A stretch of DNA of 64,000 nucleotides from Brevibacillus fortis (GTDB lineage Bacteria; Bacillota; Bacilli; Brevibacillales; Brevibacillaceae). This document shows, piece after piece, positions 6,063-15,315 of this stretch (position 1 is the first letter of the stretch; each line of letters starts with the position of its first letter). The notes beneath the pieces are model-generated. The model was not told the DNA's origin, searched no databases, and saw only the letters and a program-made list of their open reading frames with translations. A program made the translations under genes and the position numbers. The stretch is from NCBI RefSeq assembly GCF_003013395.1, contig NZ_PXZM01000007.1, positions 36,153 through 100,152 of the forward strand. The letters run 5' to 3'.

Positions 6063-8345
6063 ATGAATCGTAAAATGAAGATTGAAGAAATACTAGATCA
6101 ATTAAAACAGGACGATCGTTTCCGAGCTAATATTGTCCATTGGAACGTTATACCGGCGCGTGAAGCGAAAAGCGTTTCCTTTCCAAATGATATGGATAAT
6201 CGAATCAAAGAAACTTTAAACAGAAGAGGGATCGTCTCTTTATATACGCATCAAGAAACTTCTTATAACTTGATACGAGATGGGAAGCACATTGTAGCAG
6301 TAACGCCAACAGCATCAGGGAAGAGCATGTGCTATCATTTGCCAATTTTACAGACCTTATCGGAAGATACACAGGCACGTGCTCTTTACCTTTTTCCCAC
6401 CAAGGCGCTCGCGCAAGATCAAAAAAGCGAGCTTCTTGAACTTGTTAGTGAAATGGGATTTTCCATAAAATCTGAAACGTACGATGGGGATACCCCAGCT
6501 AATATTCGCCAAATGGTTCGTAAGGCAGGGAATATCGTTATAACCAATCCTGATATGCTTCATTCTGCCATATTACCCCATCACACAAAATGGGTTTCTT
6601 TTTTTGAAAACCTCCGTTTTGTAGTGATTGATGAATTACATACATATCGAGGGGTGTTTGGCAGCCACGTTGCAAATGTAATACGCAGATTGAAACGGAT
6701 TTGTGCATTCTATGGGAGTCACCCGCAATTTATATGTACATCTGCAACTATCGCAAATCCAAAGGATTTAGCTGAACAACTAACCGAAGAAAAAATGGAA
6801 CTGGTAAATAACAATGGTGCTCCATCAGGAAAGAAGCATTTTATTTTCTATAACCCGCCTATCGTTAACCGACAGTTGAACATCAGGCGGAGTACTACAC
6901 TTGAAGCTAGGGATATCACTGAGAGGTTTCTATCGAATGGAATACAGACAATTCTTTTTGCCCGTAGCCGAGTTCGTGTTGAGATCCTCTTGAAATATCT
7001 CCAAGAAATAATCAAACGGAAATTAGGGACGAAAACTATACAAGGATATCGAGGAGGGTATCTCCCTAGTCAAAGAAGGGAGATTGAGCGTGGGTTACGA
7101 CAAGGTGATATTATTGGAGTAGTTAGCACAAATGCACTCGAATTAGGGGTAGACATCGGTCAATTGCAAGCATGTGTAATATCAGGGTATCCGGGGTCCG
7201 TTGCAAGTACGTGGCAACAGGCAGGGCGGGCAGGAAGACGCCAGGGTGAATCGGTGGTGGTCCTAGTTGGAAGTTCCTCGCCTTTGGATCAATACGTCAT
7301 TCAAAATCCCGAATATTTCTTTGAGCGAAGTCCAGAAACAGCTCGAATCAATCCAGATAACCTGATTATCTTGGTCGATCATATCAAGTGTGCTTCCTAT
7401 GAACTGCCGTTTAAGGAGGGAGATCTGTTCGGAAGTGCGGAAATTGTGGAGATTTTGGAGTTTTTAACCGAAGAACAAATTTTACATCATTCAAAGGGAA
7501 ACTGGTTTTGGATGAATGATTCTTTTCCTGCGCACAACATTAGTCTTCGTTCAGCCTCGCAGGAAAATGTGGTCATTATTGATATTACGGAACGTGGAAA
7601 TGAAAGAGTAATAGGAGAGATGGACAGATTTAGCTCATTAACACTTTTACATGAAGAAGCTATCTATTTGCACCAAGGAATTCAGTATCAAGTGGAAAAA
7701 TTGGATTACGAAGAGAAAAAAGCATACGTGCGAGAAATCACGGTGAATTATTACACCGACGCAAATCTGGCAGTACAGCTGAAAGTTTTAGAAGAAGATC
7801 AAGCACGACGCTTACAACAAGCTGAGTTTGCTTATGGCGAGGTTTCGGTGCACGCAATGGCGACGATCTTTAAGAAGATTAGATTTGAAACACATGAAAA
7901 CATTGGGTCGGGTCCTATCCATCTTCCTGAAGAAGAGCTTCATACCAACGCAGCCTGGATTAGTTATCCGGAGAGTGTCTTCGAGATGATTGGAAAGGAA
8001 GACGTGGAACGAGGACTTGTTGGTCTTGCTCATGTCCTTCAACACGTCGCTCCATTATTTGTCATGTGTGATCCAGGTGACCTCCATGTCATCGCTCAGA
8101 GAAAAGCGGTTCATTCTGGTCAGCCAACAATATTTCTCTATGACCGATATCCTGGAGGTATCGGATTAAGTGAACAAGTTCATAAGGAAATGGAAACCAT
8201 TCTGGTTCAAGCAGAGAAGCTTATTTGCTCCTGCCCGTGTGAAACTGGTTGTCCCTCATGTATCGGTACTACAGATGATGGTGAGAAAGAGTTAGCCCTT
8301 TCCTTGTTGCGTCTTGCCCAAGGAGGAAGCGCCTATGTCTCTTAA
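6063..8345 (+). CDS. mrfA: MrfA/YprA-type DEAD/DEAH DNA-repair helicase, island copy
   Basis: 760 residues, a full-length member of the MrfA/YprA family (DNA helicase acting with MrfB in a mitomycin-lesion repair route in Bacillus subtilis). Visible: Walker A TPTASGKSMCYHLP (~80-93), Walker B box DELH (~195), helicase motifs ARSRVRVE and QQAGRAGRRQG, and a C-terminal MZB/DUF1998 domain with the Cys cluster CSCPCETGCPSC (~725-736). The ATG at 6063 has AAGGTG six bases upstream; an in-frame GTG at 6054 overlaps that site. Sequence is AT-rich like the island and unlike the resident mrfA fragment at 15.3 kb, though the shared C-terminal ~200 residues are about four-fifths identical by eye. It overlaps an mrfB fragment by 11 bp, preserving the native operon joint. 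Confidence 0.92.
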   Translation: MNRKMKIEEILDQLKQDDRFRANIVHWNVIPAREAKSVSFPNDMDNRIKETLNRRGIVSLYTHQETSYNLIRDGKHIVAVTPTASGKSMCYHLPILQTLSEDTQARALYLFPTKALAQDQKSELLELVSEMGFSIKSETYDGDTPANIRQMVRKAGNIVITNPDMLHSAILPHHTKWVSFFENLRFVVIDELHTYRGVFGSHVANVIRRLKRICAFYGSHPQFICTSATIANPKDLAEQLTEEKMELVNNNGAPSGKKHFIFYNPPIVNRQLNIRRSTTLEARDITERFLSNGIQTILFARSRVRVEILLKYLQEIIKRKLGTKTIQGYRGGYLPSQRREIERGLRQGDIIGVVSTNALELGVDIGQLQACVISGYPGSVASTWQQAGRAGRRQGESVVVLVGSSSPLDQYVIQNPEYFFERSPETARINPDNLIILVDHIKCASYELPFKEGDLFGSAEIVEILEFLTEEQILHHSKGNWFWMNDSFPAHNISLRSASQENVVIIDITERGNERVIGEMDRFSSLTLLHEEAIYLHQGIQYQVEKLDYEEKKAYVREITVNYYTDANLAVQLKVLEEDQARRLQQAEFAYGEVSVHAMATIFKKIRFETHENIGSGPIHLPEEELHTNAAWISYPESVFEMIGKEDVERGLVGLAHVLQHVAPLFVMCDPGDLHVIAQRKAVHSGQPTIFLYDRYPGGIGLSEQVHKEMETILVQAEKLICSCPCETGCPSCIGTTDDGEKELALSLLRLAQGGSAYVS

Positions 8346-8550
8346 GGATAAGCTAAACCGATTTAGCAAAAGAGAAACCGAATCAAATCCTGTTCTGAGT
8401 GTATCGTTAGTATGTTTTTTGATAGATAAGCAATGTTCGATAAACATATTGGAGGACGATTATGTAACGTACGGGAGGTTCGATATCCCATCACACAAAA
8501 ACACGTGGTTATATTCCTTTGATCAACTAAAGAACGTCATGAGGGCCTAA
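8335..8550 (+). pseudogene. Truncated mrfB (yprB) N-terminus, island copy
   Basis: A 71-codon frame starting MSLKDKLNRFSKRE with AGGAGG upstream, overlapping mrfA by 11 bp exactly as the resident mrfB does (15906). Its second half, LEDDYVTYGRFDIPSH...YSFDQLK, aligns with resident MrfB WDDEYVMIREVRYPVD...YAFSELH. It ends before the DEDD exonuclease domain (motif FFDTETTG in the resident copy), and about 35 residues are missing between the aligned blocks. It therefore cannot be a nuclease. It shows that the island's mrfA came from an mrfAB operon and kept only the joint. Confidence 0.8.
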
Positions 8551-8594
8551 GTGTAAGAAAAGATGATGAAAAAGGTACATAATATTTTAAAGAT

Positions 8595-8630
8595 AAAATC
8601 CCTTGCCTTGGTTTTGCAAAGGGATTTTTT
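8595..8630. terminator. Bidirectional terminator
   Basis: AAAATCCCTTGC pairs with GCAAAGGGATTTT, followed by T on the plus strand and by ATCTTT on the minus strand. It lies between the converging mrfA/mrfB fragment and the recombinase operon. Confidence 0.75.
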
Positions 8631-8680
8631 GATTCGTATAGGGTATAGGATCGATTATTAGCCTAAGTGTTAAGTTTGTC

Positions 8681-9445
8681 TTAAAGATCGTCGTAATCAT
8701 TAGCGAGACTACTTAAAATTTTTTGTTTTGCTGCCTTCTCGAAAGATACTACATTCTTGTTCTGAGATGCGTCTGTGATTTGTTCAAGCTCTAATGCCAC
8801 CTTTTCAGAATACCAGCTATAAAATGATTTAGGATTGGAAAAGACTTGAGAAACAGCTTCTAGGATTTTTTTGTTTTGAGTTAATGACATGGTGTTTTCT
8901 AGACTGCTCCTTCTGTCTGTTGAGTACCACATTAATTCAAATAAGGCTTGTTCAAGGTTTGCAACTTTTTCCCTTAAATGAATAATTGTTTGATATTTTG
9001 AGTCAAGTTGAGCTTGCAGAGTTAAGATCTGTTCTTCAAAATTTTTTTCTTTTGCAATCATTTTTAAGGCGAAGTTTTGGAGAGGGAGTAGTTCTTGAAT
9101 TAACTCATTGTTTGGATCTCTTTTATTTACAATTGCTGCTACATCAGGAATTTTGTATTTTTGTTTTTGAGTCTCTTTAACAATAAAAGAATACATGTTT
9201 TTGTGCTCTTCAATAATCTGATATCCAAGGTACTGTTTTTTAGTCCAAAAGTTTTCACCAAAAGCTTTACTGATTATCTTCTGTTTCTCTAGCTGTAGGG
9301 CGTACTTATGGACCCTTTCACCAGTGATTTTTTCTAATTCTCCGTATTGCTGTTTAAACAAAGCAATAATACGATGTAATTCTATAGGATCTGCTTTTTG
9401 ATTATTAGGGATTCTTCCAGCGGTTCGGCCAGATTTTTTTTTCAT
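8681..9445 (-). CDS. GinD/TnpC-like accessory recombination protein
   Basis: 254 residues, last gene of the recombinase operon; its ATG overlaps the ginC-like stop as ATGA (9442-9445), with GGGGGA upstream. A basic N-terminus (KKKSGRTAGRIPNNQ) leads into a helical region with strong heptad character around residues 130-175 (EEQILTLQAQL ... LREKVANLEQALFELM), a probable coiled coil. It has no recombinase catalytic residues. Tn554 TnpC and GInt GinD are small DNA-binding helper proteins in this position; assignment rests mainly on context and size. It probably helps synapsis or orientation of transposition. Confidence 0.65.
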   Translation of the reverse strand: MKKKSGRTAGRIPNNQKADPIELHRIIALFKQQYGELEKITGERVHKYALQLEKQKIISKAFGENFWTKKQYLGYQIIEEHKNMYSFIVKETQKQKYKIPDVAAIVNKRDPNNELIQELLPLQNFALKMIAKEKNFEEQILTLQAQLDSKYQTIIHLREKVANLEQALFELMWYSTDRRSSLENTMSLTQNKKILEAVSQVFSNPKSFYSWYSEKVALELEQITDASQNKNVVSFEKAAKQKILSSLANDYDDL

Positions 9446-11148
9446 AATAGATCCCCCTTTAAAACTAACTCCAATTTTGAAATTTGATGAAGGCTGTCGT
9501 CTAGTTCTTTTGCTTTTGTCCTCCTCAATAAGATTTCTTCATTCAATTCGGATTCATTAGGAAAAATAAGTTTTTCATTTAGGTGAAAGAGAAAATCTGC
9601 CAGTTCGTTAATGTGATTTCTTCTTTCAAGGATCATTCTCATTAGGAGATCTTTCGTTTCTTTATGTTTAAGTTCCTCGGGATCAATTCTCCAATGCTTA
9701 CAAAATATATGCGTAGGGGATTCGCACCTTACTAAAGGATCGGTACAATAACCAATAGATAGTTTTCCAGCCATTGATGCAGTTTCTCTTGCCAATACAT
9801 CAGTCACAACTTTGTTATACAGTACATCATGGTCTCCAAATAATTGAGGATTAATCGTTCGTAATTGAAACTGATCTTTTAGTTTCTTAATAGAAACAGC
9901 GAAGTAATAGTCTGGATGCATTTGATAATGCATCTGGGCTGTTAATGAGTAGTGCCCACCTAAACGAGCGATTTCAGGTCTACTGTAGCCTTGTAGCATA
10001 AGAGCAGTAAAAGCAAGGTGGCGTGTATCGTTTCCTGTGAGTTGTTGGTTCCCTTCTAATTTAATTCCATAAATTTTGTTGACAACATCTCTATAAAATC
10101 TGCCGATCAAATCATGAAAATTGCAAGTATTAACATAGTTACTGTTAATCTTTCTATTATAGCGATTTTCAGGATAAGTTAATATTGAACAAGGATACGA
10201 GAGAAGATACTTGGTAGCACCAAATTTTTTTTCTGTTTCACGAATATATTTTTGAATGATATCAAAAGTGTCTTTATTCATTTCAGCTTCTGTAATGATT
10301 TGAAAATAATCTGATCTATACTTTGGTTTTTTTAATCTTGGTAACCGTATAAAGTATCGATTATCTTTTTGATATATGTGTTCTCGTTCCAGTGAACAAA
10401 ATTCACTTGGTCGCATTGGGATTATATTGGTGAGTATCCACCAAATATATATAGGGTAAAACTGTAGCTTTAGAATTTCGATGTTCTCCTCGTGTAAAAT
10501 CTCTTTGTAGAAATCCTCAATGCTCCAAGAAAACAGAAAAATCTCTTCAGCAGTAGGGAGCTGCCTAACGTTTTTCTTTCGGTTATGTAAGAGAGATTTC
10601 CGGAAGGACAAAATATCTTTGATAAGTTTTTCATCAATGATTAAGTCAATATAATCCAGAAAATTAAGAAGTGTATTTAGTCTCAGATACTTAGAATCAA
10701 TGGAATAATCGCTGCCTTCCAAGAATGTTAAATAGTGACCTATATTGCTAAATGAGTATGTAAGGCTAACGATTTCTGCTAAATAAACTTCTATACAAGT
10801 TTTCACTGAATGAGGTTGCATTTTAGATAGTTGTTCAGTACACCAGCATTTAATTATTAGTTGCAAATAATCCTTGGAGAACATGATATTTGGGTAACTA
10901 TCAAATTTAATCTTATGAAAAGATATTCTGATGACGTGGCCGATCTTTAAATGACATGAGAATGTCCATTCATCATCCTCGAACTTCCCCTTGATCAAAG
11001 GATTAATTTCATTCATGCGGTATTCATCTAATATTTCCTTTGCGATGATGATACTATCTGAAGGAGAATAATTTGAATCAGACGCTACATCCATTTTTAT
11101 TTCATCATGTATTAATTCTAATTTTCGTTTTTCTCTTGAAGATGGCAT
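9442..11148 (-). CDS. Tyrosine recombinase, GinC/TnpB-like
   Basis: About 568 residues. The C-terminal catalytic domain has Arg I in IIPMRPSEFCSLE (~240), the second box DTRHLAFTALMLQGYSRPEI, the His of ARLGGHYSLTAQ and a candidate nucleophile Tyr in MHYQMHPDYY, so the enzyme looks intact. A C-terminal extension (~440-568) includes YCTDPLVRCESPTHIFCKHW, a Cys/His cluster likely to bind zinc, and a helical tail, as in TnpB of Tn554. AAGGAG with best spacing favours the second ATG (11148) over that at 11154. It is the third gene of the four-gene leftward operon, 8-15 bp after the ginB-like gene. Confidence 0.8.
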   Translation of the reverse strand: MPSSREKRKLELIHDEIKMDVASDSNYSPSDSIIIAKEILDEYRMNEINPLIKGKFEDDEWTFSCHLKIGHVIRISFHKIKFDSYPNIMFSKDYLQLIIKCWCTEQLSKMQPHSVKTCIEVYLAEIVSLTYSFSNIGHYLTFLEGSDYSIDSKYLRLNTLLNFLDYIDLIIDEKLIKDILSFRKSLLHNRKKNVRQLPTAEEIFLFSWSIEDFYKEILHEENIEILKLQFYPIYIWWILTNIIPMRPSEFCSLEREHIYQKDNRYFIRLPRLKKPKYRSDYFQIITEAEMNKDTFDIIQKYIRETEKKFGATKYLLSYPCSILTYPENRYNRKINSNYVNTCNFHDLIGRFYRDVVNKIYGIKLEGNQQLTGNDTRHLAFTALMLQGYSRPEIARLGGHYSLTAQMHYQMHPDYYFAVSIKKLKDQFQLRTINPQLFGDHDVLYNKVVTDVLARETASMAGKLSIGYCTDPLVRCESPTHIFCKHWRIDPEELKHKETKDLLMRMILERRNHINELADFLFHLNEKLIFPNESELNEEILLRRTKAKELDDSLHQISKLELVLKGDLL

Positions 11149-11162
11149 ATTCATTCTCCTTC

Positions 11163-13877
11163 TTATTCAGATAATGTAGTGATGCCAATTTGTAATATCT
11201 GTAGTTGCTCAACAGACTTCTCAATGGTTCGGAATTCGATCATTGGCAGTTTAACTTTTTCCTTGAGATCTATTATTTTTTCCCTTTCCATTTCAGTAAA
11301 TTTGTATACAACCTCTTTACCAAATTTCCTAATTGCTTCTTGGAAGCGCAAGAATTTGATATGCATTTCGTTTGAAATTTTTATTTTTTCAAACTTCAAG
11401 GTCGATGTTTTAAACTTCTCATCAAAAGCAGATAGTGTTTCTACAAACCCTTTTGCTATTGTTGATAAAGAGTAGAAATTATGAATGGCATATTCACAAT
11501 CAGCACAAGAAACTCCAGTTCCTACTTTTATACAACCTTTGATTGAGACTAGACATTGTATCCCTTCCATTTTACTAGGTAGTTTGTTAAGTAAGATATT
11601 TATCAAAAGGGAAGTTGCTTTTTCGTGTCCAAGAGAGAATATGATCTCTTCAACTGTATGTTCCCATTCACTTAATTGAAGAAGGAATCCAGCAGAAGCC
11701 TCGATTTGATAATATTTGCCTAATGCTGCTTTTACCGATTCTATTTCTTGATTACGTTTCATTCGAAGTGCATTTTTGCTTTCAACGCCTGTCAATAAAC
11801 TCGCAACAATGTCATACACAAAGCCAAAATGTCCTCTGTCAAAAATTTGTTTCGTAAGATAGTATAGGCCATCCTGAGATCTTCGAATGTATCTATTGGT
11901 AGTCTCTTCGCTTACATGTCGTCTAAAATCTTTGCTTATTTGAAGTGCTATACTACTATCCCCATTTTCGCTTGCTATTTTTTCAAGAAAGGTAATGATT
12001 GTGGTGTTCATCTTTTGAGCTTTAAAGTGGATAGAATCAGGAAAATTATAAAAGAGCATCTTATATAACCTTCGATTCGGTTGCAATTCTTTGTAAGGGA
12101 TATTCATGATTAAAAGGCTGTTTGATTTAATATTGCGCAAGTGGTGTTCACAAAGTATATATGCGGTGGCAATTAGTATAACTAGATTATCAGAGACGCT
12201 AAGTTTATTCTTTACCTGCGTCTTGTTCACCTTGACACTACCATTAGCATAAGGGATTTTTAGGAAATTAATGATTTTTTCAGCGAAATCATAATTTATT
12301 TCATTCATTTCTAACCATTCTAAACTAGGAATATCAAGAGTTCCTTTGCGCAAAACATCGATACGAGGTAGTTTGATTACATCACTTGGCCTCCAAGCAT
12401 TACATAAAAGTATCAAACAGAACAACCAAGCGGAAGCATATTCACCTTTCGACCTTGCAGAGTTTATCGCATTCAATTTATGCAAATTCATGTCTTTTAA
12501 ATAATTGTCAATGAGCTTGTACTCTTGTATGGTATAAGGTTTAATATCTAAATAATATGATTGCTCCCTATTTCCGGGATTGAGGATGTCTTGTTTTTCG
12601 TAAGAGGGTGGGGTACCTATATTTTCATAAACAACATCGTACAATTCTTTCAAAAACCAATACAGGAACTCTCCGTGAATTCGTTTTATACCTTTAAGCA
12701 TCATATTTATTTCAACAGAACTTAAATAATATGCTTCACCTTGTCTAACTAAATGTGCAAGGTGAACAGTCGTATTAACTAGAGTAGAAACGTACCCTGC
12801 TTTGGTTTGCGGATTGGCATTGGAGAATGTTAGGAAGTTTTCAACGTACTGTATCCAAAGTTTTTCTGTCATAGGTGATAGGTTAAAATCAAGATTAAGA
12901 ATTTTGATTTTATGATGAAATGAATCAATAAAATTAGAAAACGGAACAGAATAAAACTCTCTTTTTTTGAAATATTCAATTTTGTAATGATCTACCGTAT
13001 CTTTCTTGAATGCAACAGTTAATTTCGGGAATAAAGGAGAAGCATACACAGGGATTCTGACTTGAGCTATTTTTATTAATTCCTTAGGTACATGCGAAGA
13101 TAGCGCCAGCATTTCTTTTACTTCATCGGCGGAATAGTGTTGATCTTTAAATACGTTTTGTTTATTTAGGAGAGCATATATTTCTTGTTTGAAGTAATAT
13201 CTTTCGGGCCCTCGATTAATATAGGAAAGTTGATGGTCTTTGTTTAGCTTGTGCCAAATCTTATGATCTTTTTTTGATAATCGTAAGAGGTCCATCGCCT
13301 CTTTGATAGAAAAGTAATCGCTAGGACTAAATGATTGATAATCCCTGAGCAGTTTTAATATGTTTCTATGATAAAAATAATATCTACCAACCTTAACAAT
13401 CTCTATTTGATGTTCTTTTGAAATCCTCTGAACGATTCCGCACTTAAATCCATATTTTTTTTCGGTATGAAATTCAATATAGACGTACTCTTTTAGAAAT
13501 CGATGTAAATCTTCTTTGCAATAGAATGAATGACTGCCACGTATTGGTACCTCAACTGTAATCATTCGCAGAAGTCCTTTTTGTATCAGTTCTTTCATAC
13601 TTCTATGATTAGAGCTGGTTAATATTGTCCCTTCACAAGCTTCACACATCGTTTTTATTGCATTGGGTAAGTTATAATAGTCGCTTAGAATAGACTCTTC
13701 AAATGTAATGTAATCTTCAAGAGATTTCCTTACGACGTAAATGATTCCTTCAGTGTTTTTTATAAGTTCGATTTTTCCAAGGTCTGAAAGTTTGTATAGG
13801 GTTTCTTTCGTGATACACCTTTCATATTTATTTTGGCCATTCAAAAGAGTCCACATTGGAATTAAATCGTGGTTCAC
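11163..13877 (-). CDS. Large tyrosine recombinase, GinB-like
   Basis: About 904 residues, the largest of the three recombinases. The N-terminal ~300 residues are unfamiliar; the middle contains a SAM-like core-binding region, and the catalytic part has CNAWRPSDVIKLPRID (Arg I, about residue 500) and DFRRHVSEETTNRYIRR (His/Arg box with following Tyr, about 665-681). A Cys motif (IKVGTGVSCADCEYAIHNFY) lies near residue 800. The ribosome site GGAAGGTGA points to GTG at 13877, giving a 4-bp GTGA overlap with the upstream recombinase; the longer frame starts at a TTG within that site. A ~900-residue recombinase in second position is characteristic of ginABCD operons, which is the main reason for choosing GInt over Tn554. 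Confidence 0.75.
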   Translation of the reverse strand: MNHDLIPMWTLLNGQNKYERCITKETLYKLSDLGKIELIKNTEGIIYVVRKSLEDYITFEESILSDYYNLPNAIKTMCEACEGTILTSSNHRSMKELIQKGLLRMITVEVPIRGSHSFYCKEDLHRFLKEYVYIEFHTEKKYGFKCGIVQRISKEHQIEIVKVGRYYFYHRNILKLLRDYQSFSPSDYFSIKEAMDLLRLSKKDHKIWHKLNKDHQLSYINRGPERYYFKQEIYALLNKQNVFKDQHYSADEVKEMLALSSHVPKELIKIAQVRIPVYASPLFPKLTVAFKKDTVDHYKIEYFKKREFYSVPFSNFIDSFHHKIKILNLDFNLSPMTEKLWIQYVENFLTFSNANPQTKAGYVSTLVNTTVHLAHLVRQGEAYYLSSVEINMMLKGIKRIHGEFLYWFLKELYDVVYENIGTPPSYEKQDILNPGNREQSYYLDIKPYTIQEYKLIDNYLKDMNLHKLNAINSARSKGEYASAWLFCLILLCNAWRPSDVIKLPRIDVLRKGTLDIPSLEWLEMNEINYDFAEKIINFLKIPYANGSVKVNKTQVKNKLSVSDNLVILIATAYILCEHHLRNIKSNSLLIMNIPYKELQPNRRLYKMLFYNFPDSIHFKAQKMNTTIITFLEKIASENGDSSIALQISKDFRRHVSEETTNRYIRRSQDGLYYLTKQIFDRGHFGFVYDIVASLLTGVESKNALRMKRNQEIESVKAALGKYYQIEASAGFLLQLSEWEHTVEEIIFSLGHEKATSLLINILLNKLPSKMEGIQCLVSIKGCIKVGTGVSCADCEYAIHNFYSLSTIAKGFVETLSAFDEKFKTSTLKFEKIKISNEMHIKFLRFQEAIRKFGKEVVYKFTEMEREKIIDLKEKVKLPMIEFRTIEKSVEQLQILQIGITTLSE

Positions 13878-15175
13878 GTTATCACCTTCCAATTTTTTAT
13901 TTTTATACTTGGTATCGTTCCTCGATAATCATCGTCAAGTTGATGGAATAGATTTGTGTAGTACTCGATTTTATCTCTTGTCATTTTGTTGTCCAAATAG
14001 TCAAGGGCGGAATTCAGATTTTTATCCCCACGAGCATGAGCAATTTCCACCGCTGTTAGTCCCATATCAACTAGATAATTTGTAAATATACCTCTACCGA
14101 TATGACTGCGCCACTGATGTTGGTTCAACAGTTCGTAATCCTCAAGCCATTCCAATTCTAATACTTTGCTTAGGAATGCATTTTTTATTCTAGTAAACAT
14201 TTTTGTGTATGAGGTAATTGTTAGTGGTTTGAGTCGAGAATTGATAAATAAGGCAGTATTATTTGTATTCATATTTGAGAGAACCCGTATATGGTTATCA
14301 AAGATGCTGGTTAAATATTGACTTGGAAGGATTTGTTGTTTTCTGGGGCGTTTTACTTGCATCATATTTGTATTTTTTATATGGTGAAATAATTCTCTCT
14401 GCCTATCCTTAACATCGGCAATGCACATGCCAGTGTTAGAAATATAAACACTGGTAGAATTTAGATTAAGGACCTCACCCATACGTAAACCTCCAAAAAT
14501 TTGTAATGAAATTGCCAACGTTATTTCTGGATGAATTTCTTTAGAGGTCTCGATAAATAGCTTTACTAGTAGATCCCGATTTTTCCCAAAGTCTTTTAAT
14601 CTAAGGGTACCGGGGGCGATGTTTGGAGGAAACTGAGTTCTCAAATGTGGACGGGAAAAAGGAGATATCGGTTTACTATTTTTCTCCTGAAGACGTATTT
14701 GGGGGCTTATCTCCAGTATGCCAAGGTCCTGTAAAAAGTAATAAAAGTTTGTCAGGTAGTGCTCTTCATTTTTTATTGTGTTTCTAGATAAACAGAGTTT
14801 TGTTCGGTATGTTAGATAGTCAGAGGCGTGTAGGAGTTTCAATCCATTTAAGCCTTTAAATTGTAGATCCAAAAATTCTGGATTGGCGTGATCAATTTCT
14901 TTATGGATATAATTTAAAAATTTACATATCACATGGGCTGCATTACGTTGAGATGAGATTCCCAATCCTTTATCAAAGAACATGGTTTTTATAAAATCTG
15001 TTAGAGGACTTGGATACACGATATCGAGATCATTATCTCGTAGACCTATACTAATGACCTTTTTAACATTTAAAGTATGATTACTGGTGTTGGCATTTTC
15101 GTAATAACGATAGGGAGTTTCCTTCACACAATAAGAAAAGTTAGAAAGACGGTTAGATAAATGACTGACTTCCAA
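13874..15175 (-). CDS. Tyrosine recombinase, GinA/TnpA-like
   Basis: 433 residues, first gene of the leftward operon. The catalytic domain shows Arg I in GGLRMGEVLNLN (~230), the HxxR box in NQHQWRSHIGRG (~356) and a terminal EIAHARGDKNLNSALDYL with the candidate Tyr. The N-terminal half has a core-binding domain (KTKLCLSRNTIKNEEHYL-like helices). Translation begins at TTG (15175) behind AGGAGG. A -10-like TATAAT lies on the minus strand at 15245-15240. The gene starts about 130 bp from the junction with chromosomal mrfA, so the operon reads inward from the island end, as in Tn554 and GInts. Confidence 0.8.
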   Translation of the reverse strand: MEVSHLSNRLSNFSYCVKETPYRYYENANTSNHTLNVKKVISIGLRDNDLDIVYPSPLTDFIKTMFFDKGLGISSQRNAAHVICKFLNYIHKEIDHANPEFLDLQFKGLNGLKLLHASDYLTYRTKLCLSRNTIKNEEHYLTNFYYFLQDLGILEISPQIRLQEKNSKPISPFSRPHLRTQFPPNIAPGTLRLKDFGKNRDLLVKLFIETSKEIHPEITLAISLQIFGGLRMGEVLNLNSTSVYISNTGMCIADVKDRQRELFHHIKNTNMMQVKRPRKQQILPSQYLTSIFDNHIRVLSNMNTNNTALFINSRLKPLTITSYTKMFTRIKNAFLSKVLELEWLEDYELLNQHQWRSHIGRGIFTNYLVDMGLTAVEIAHARGDKNLNSALDYLDNKMTRDKIEYYTNLFHQLDDDYRGTIPSIKIKNWKVIT

Positions 15176-15294
15176 AGATTTTCCTCCTATTTTTATCCTG
15201 ACTTTTGGTTAAAAGATAAAAATAATAAACTTTTTTCCCATTATACCAATGATGAAGTTTACTTATTTAATATTGATTCTATTTCTATCTATTA

Positions 15295-15315
15295 TAGACA
15301 TTACAAAGTCCAAGT
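15295..15315. other. Right junction of the island with resident mrfA
   Basis: AT-rich island sequence changes within about 20 bp into the GC-rich mrfA frame at KVQVDYYTDANLAV. The equivalent codons of the island mrfA lie at about 7738-7765. The exact crossover cannot be fixed without the left junction. Confidence 0.6.

Larger units (their letters stand above)
1..15305. mobile_element. Integrated genomic island, right-hand part (GInt/Tn554-like)
   Basis: This AT-rich block ends inside the resident mrfA gene at about 15305. It carries a four-gene tyrosine-recombinase operon at its right end (8681-15175) and cargo to the left: XRE regulators, a DprA/PRTase/HAD cassette, a DGQHR protein and a complete second mrfA. 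Base composition and codon use change abruptly at about 15.3 kb, where codons become rich in G/C third positions. The left boundary, expected next to the missing 5' part of the resident mrfA, is not in the window. The island type is inferred from recombinase order and sizes; the disruption of mrfA is seen directly. Confidence 0.8.

Noticed and set aside
3943..8345. A Dpd/Dnd-like DNA modification system (DGQHR plus DUF1998 helicase)
   Set aside because: The helicase is a clear MrfA orthologue with an mrfB joint, and none of DpdA, DndACDE or DISARM methyltransferase genes are visible.
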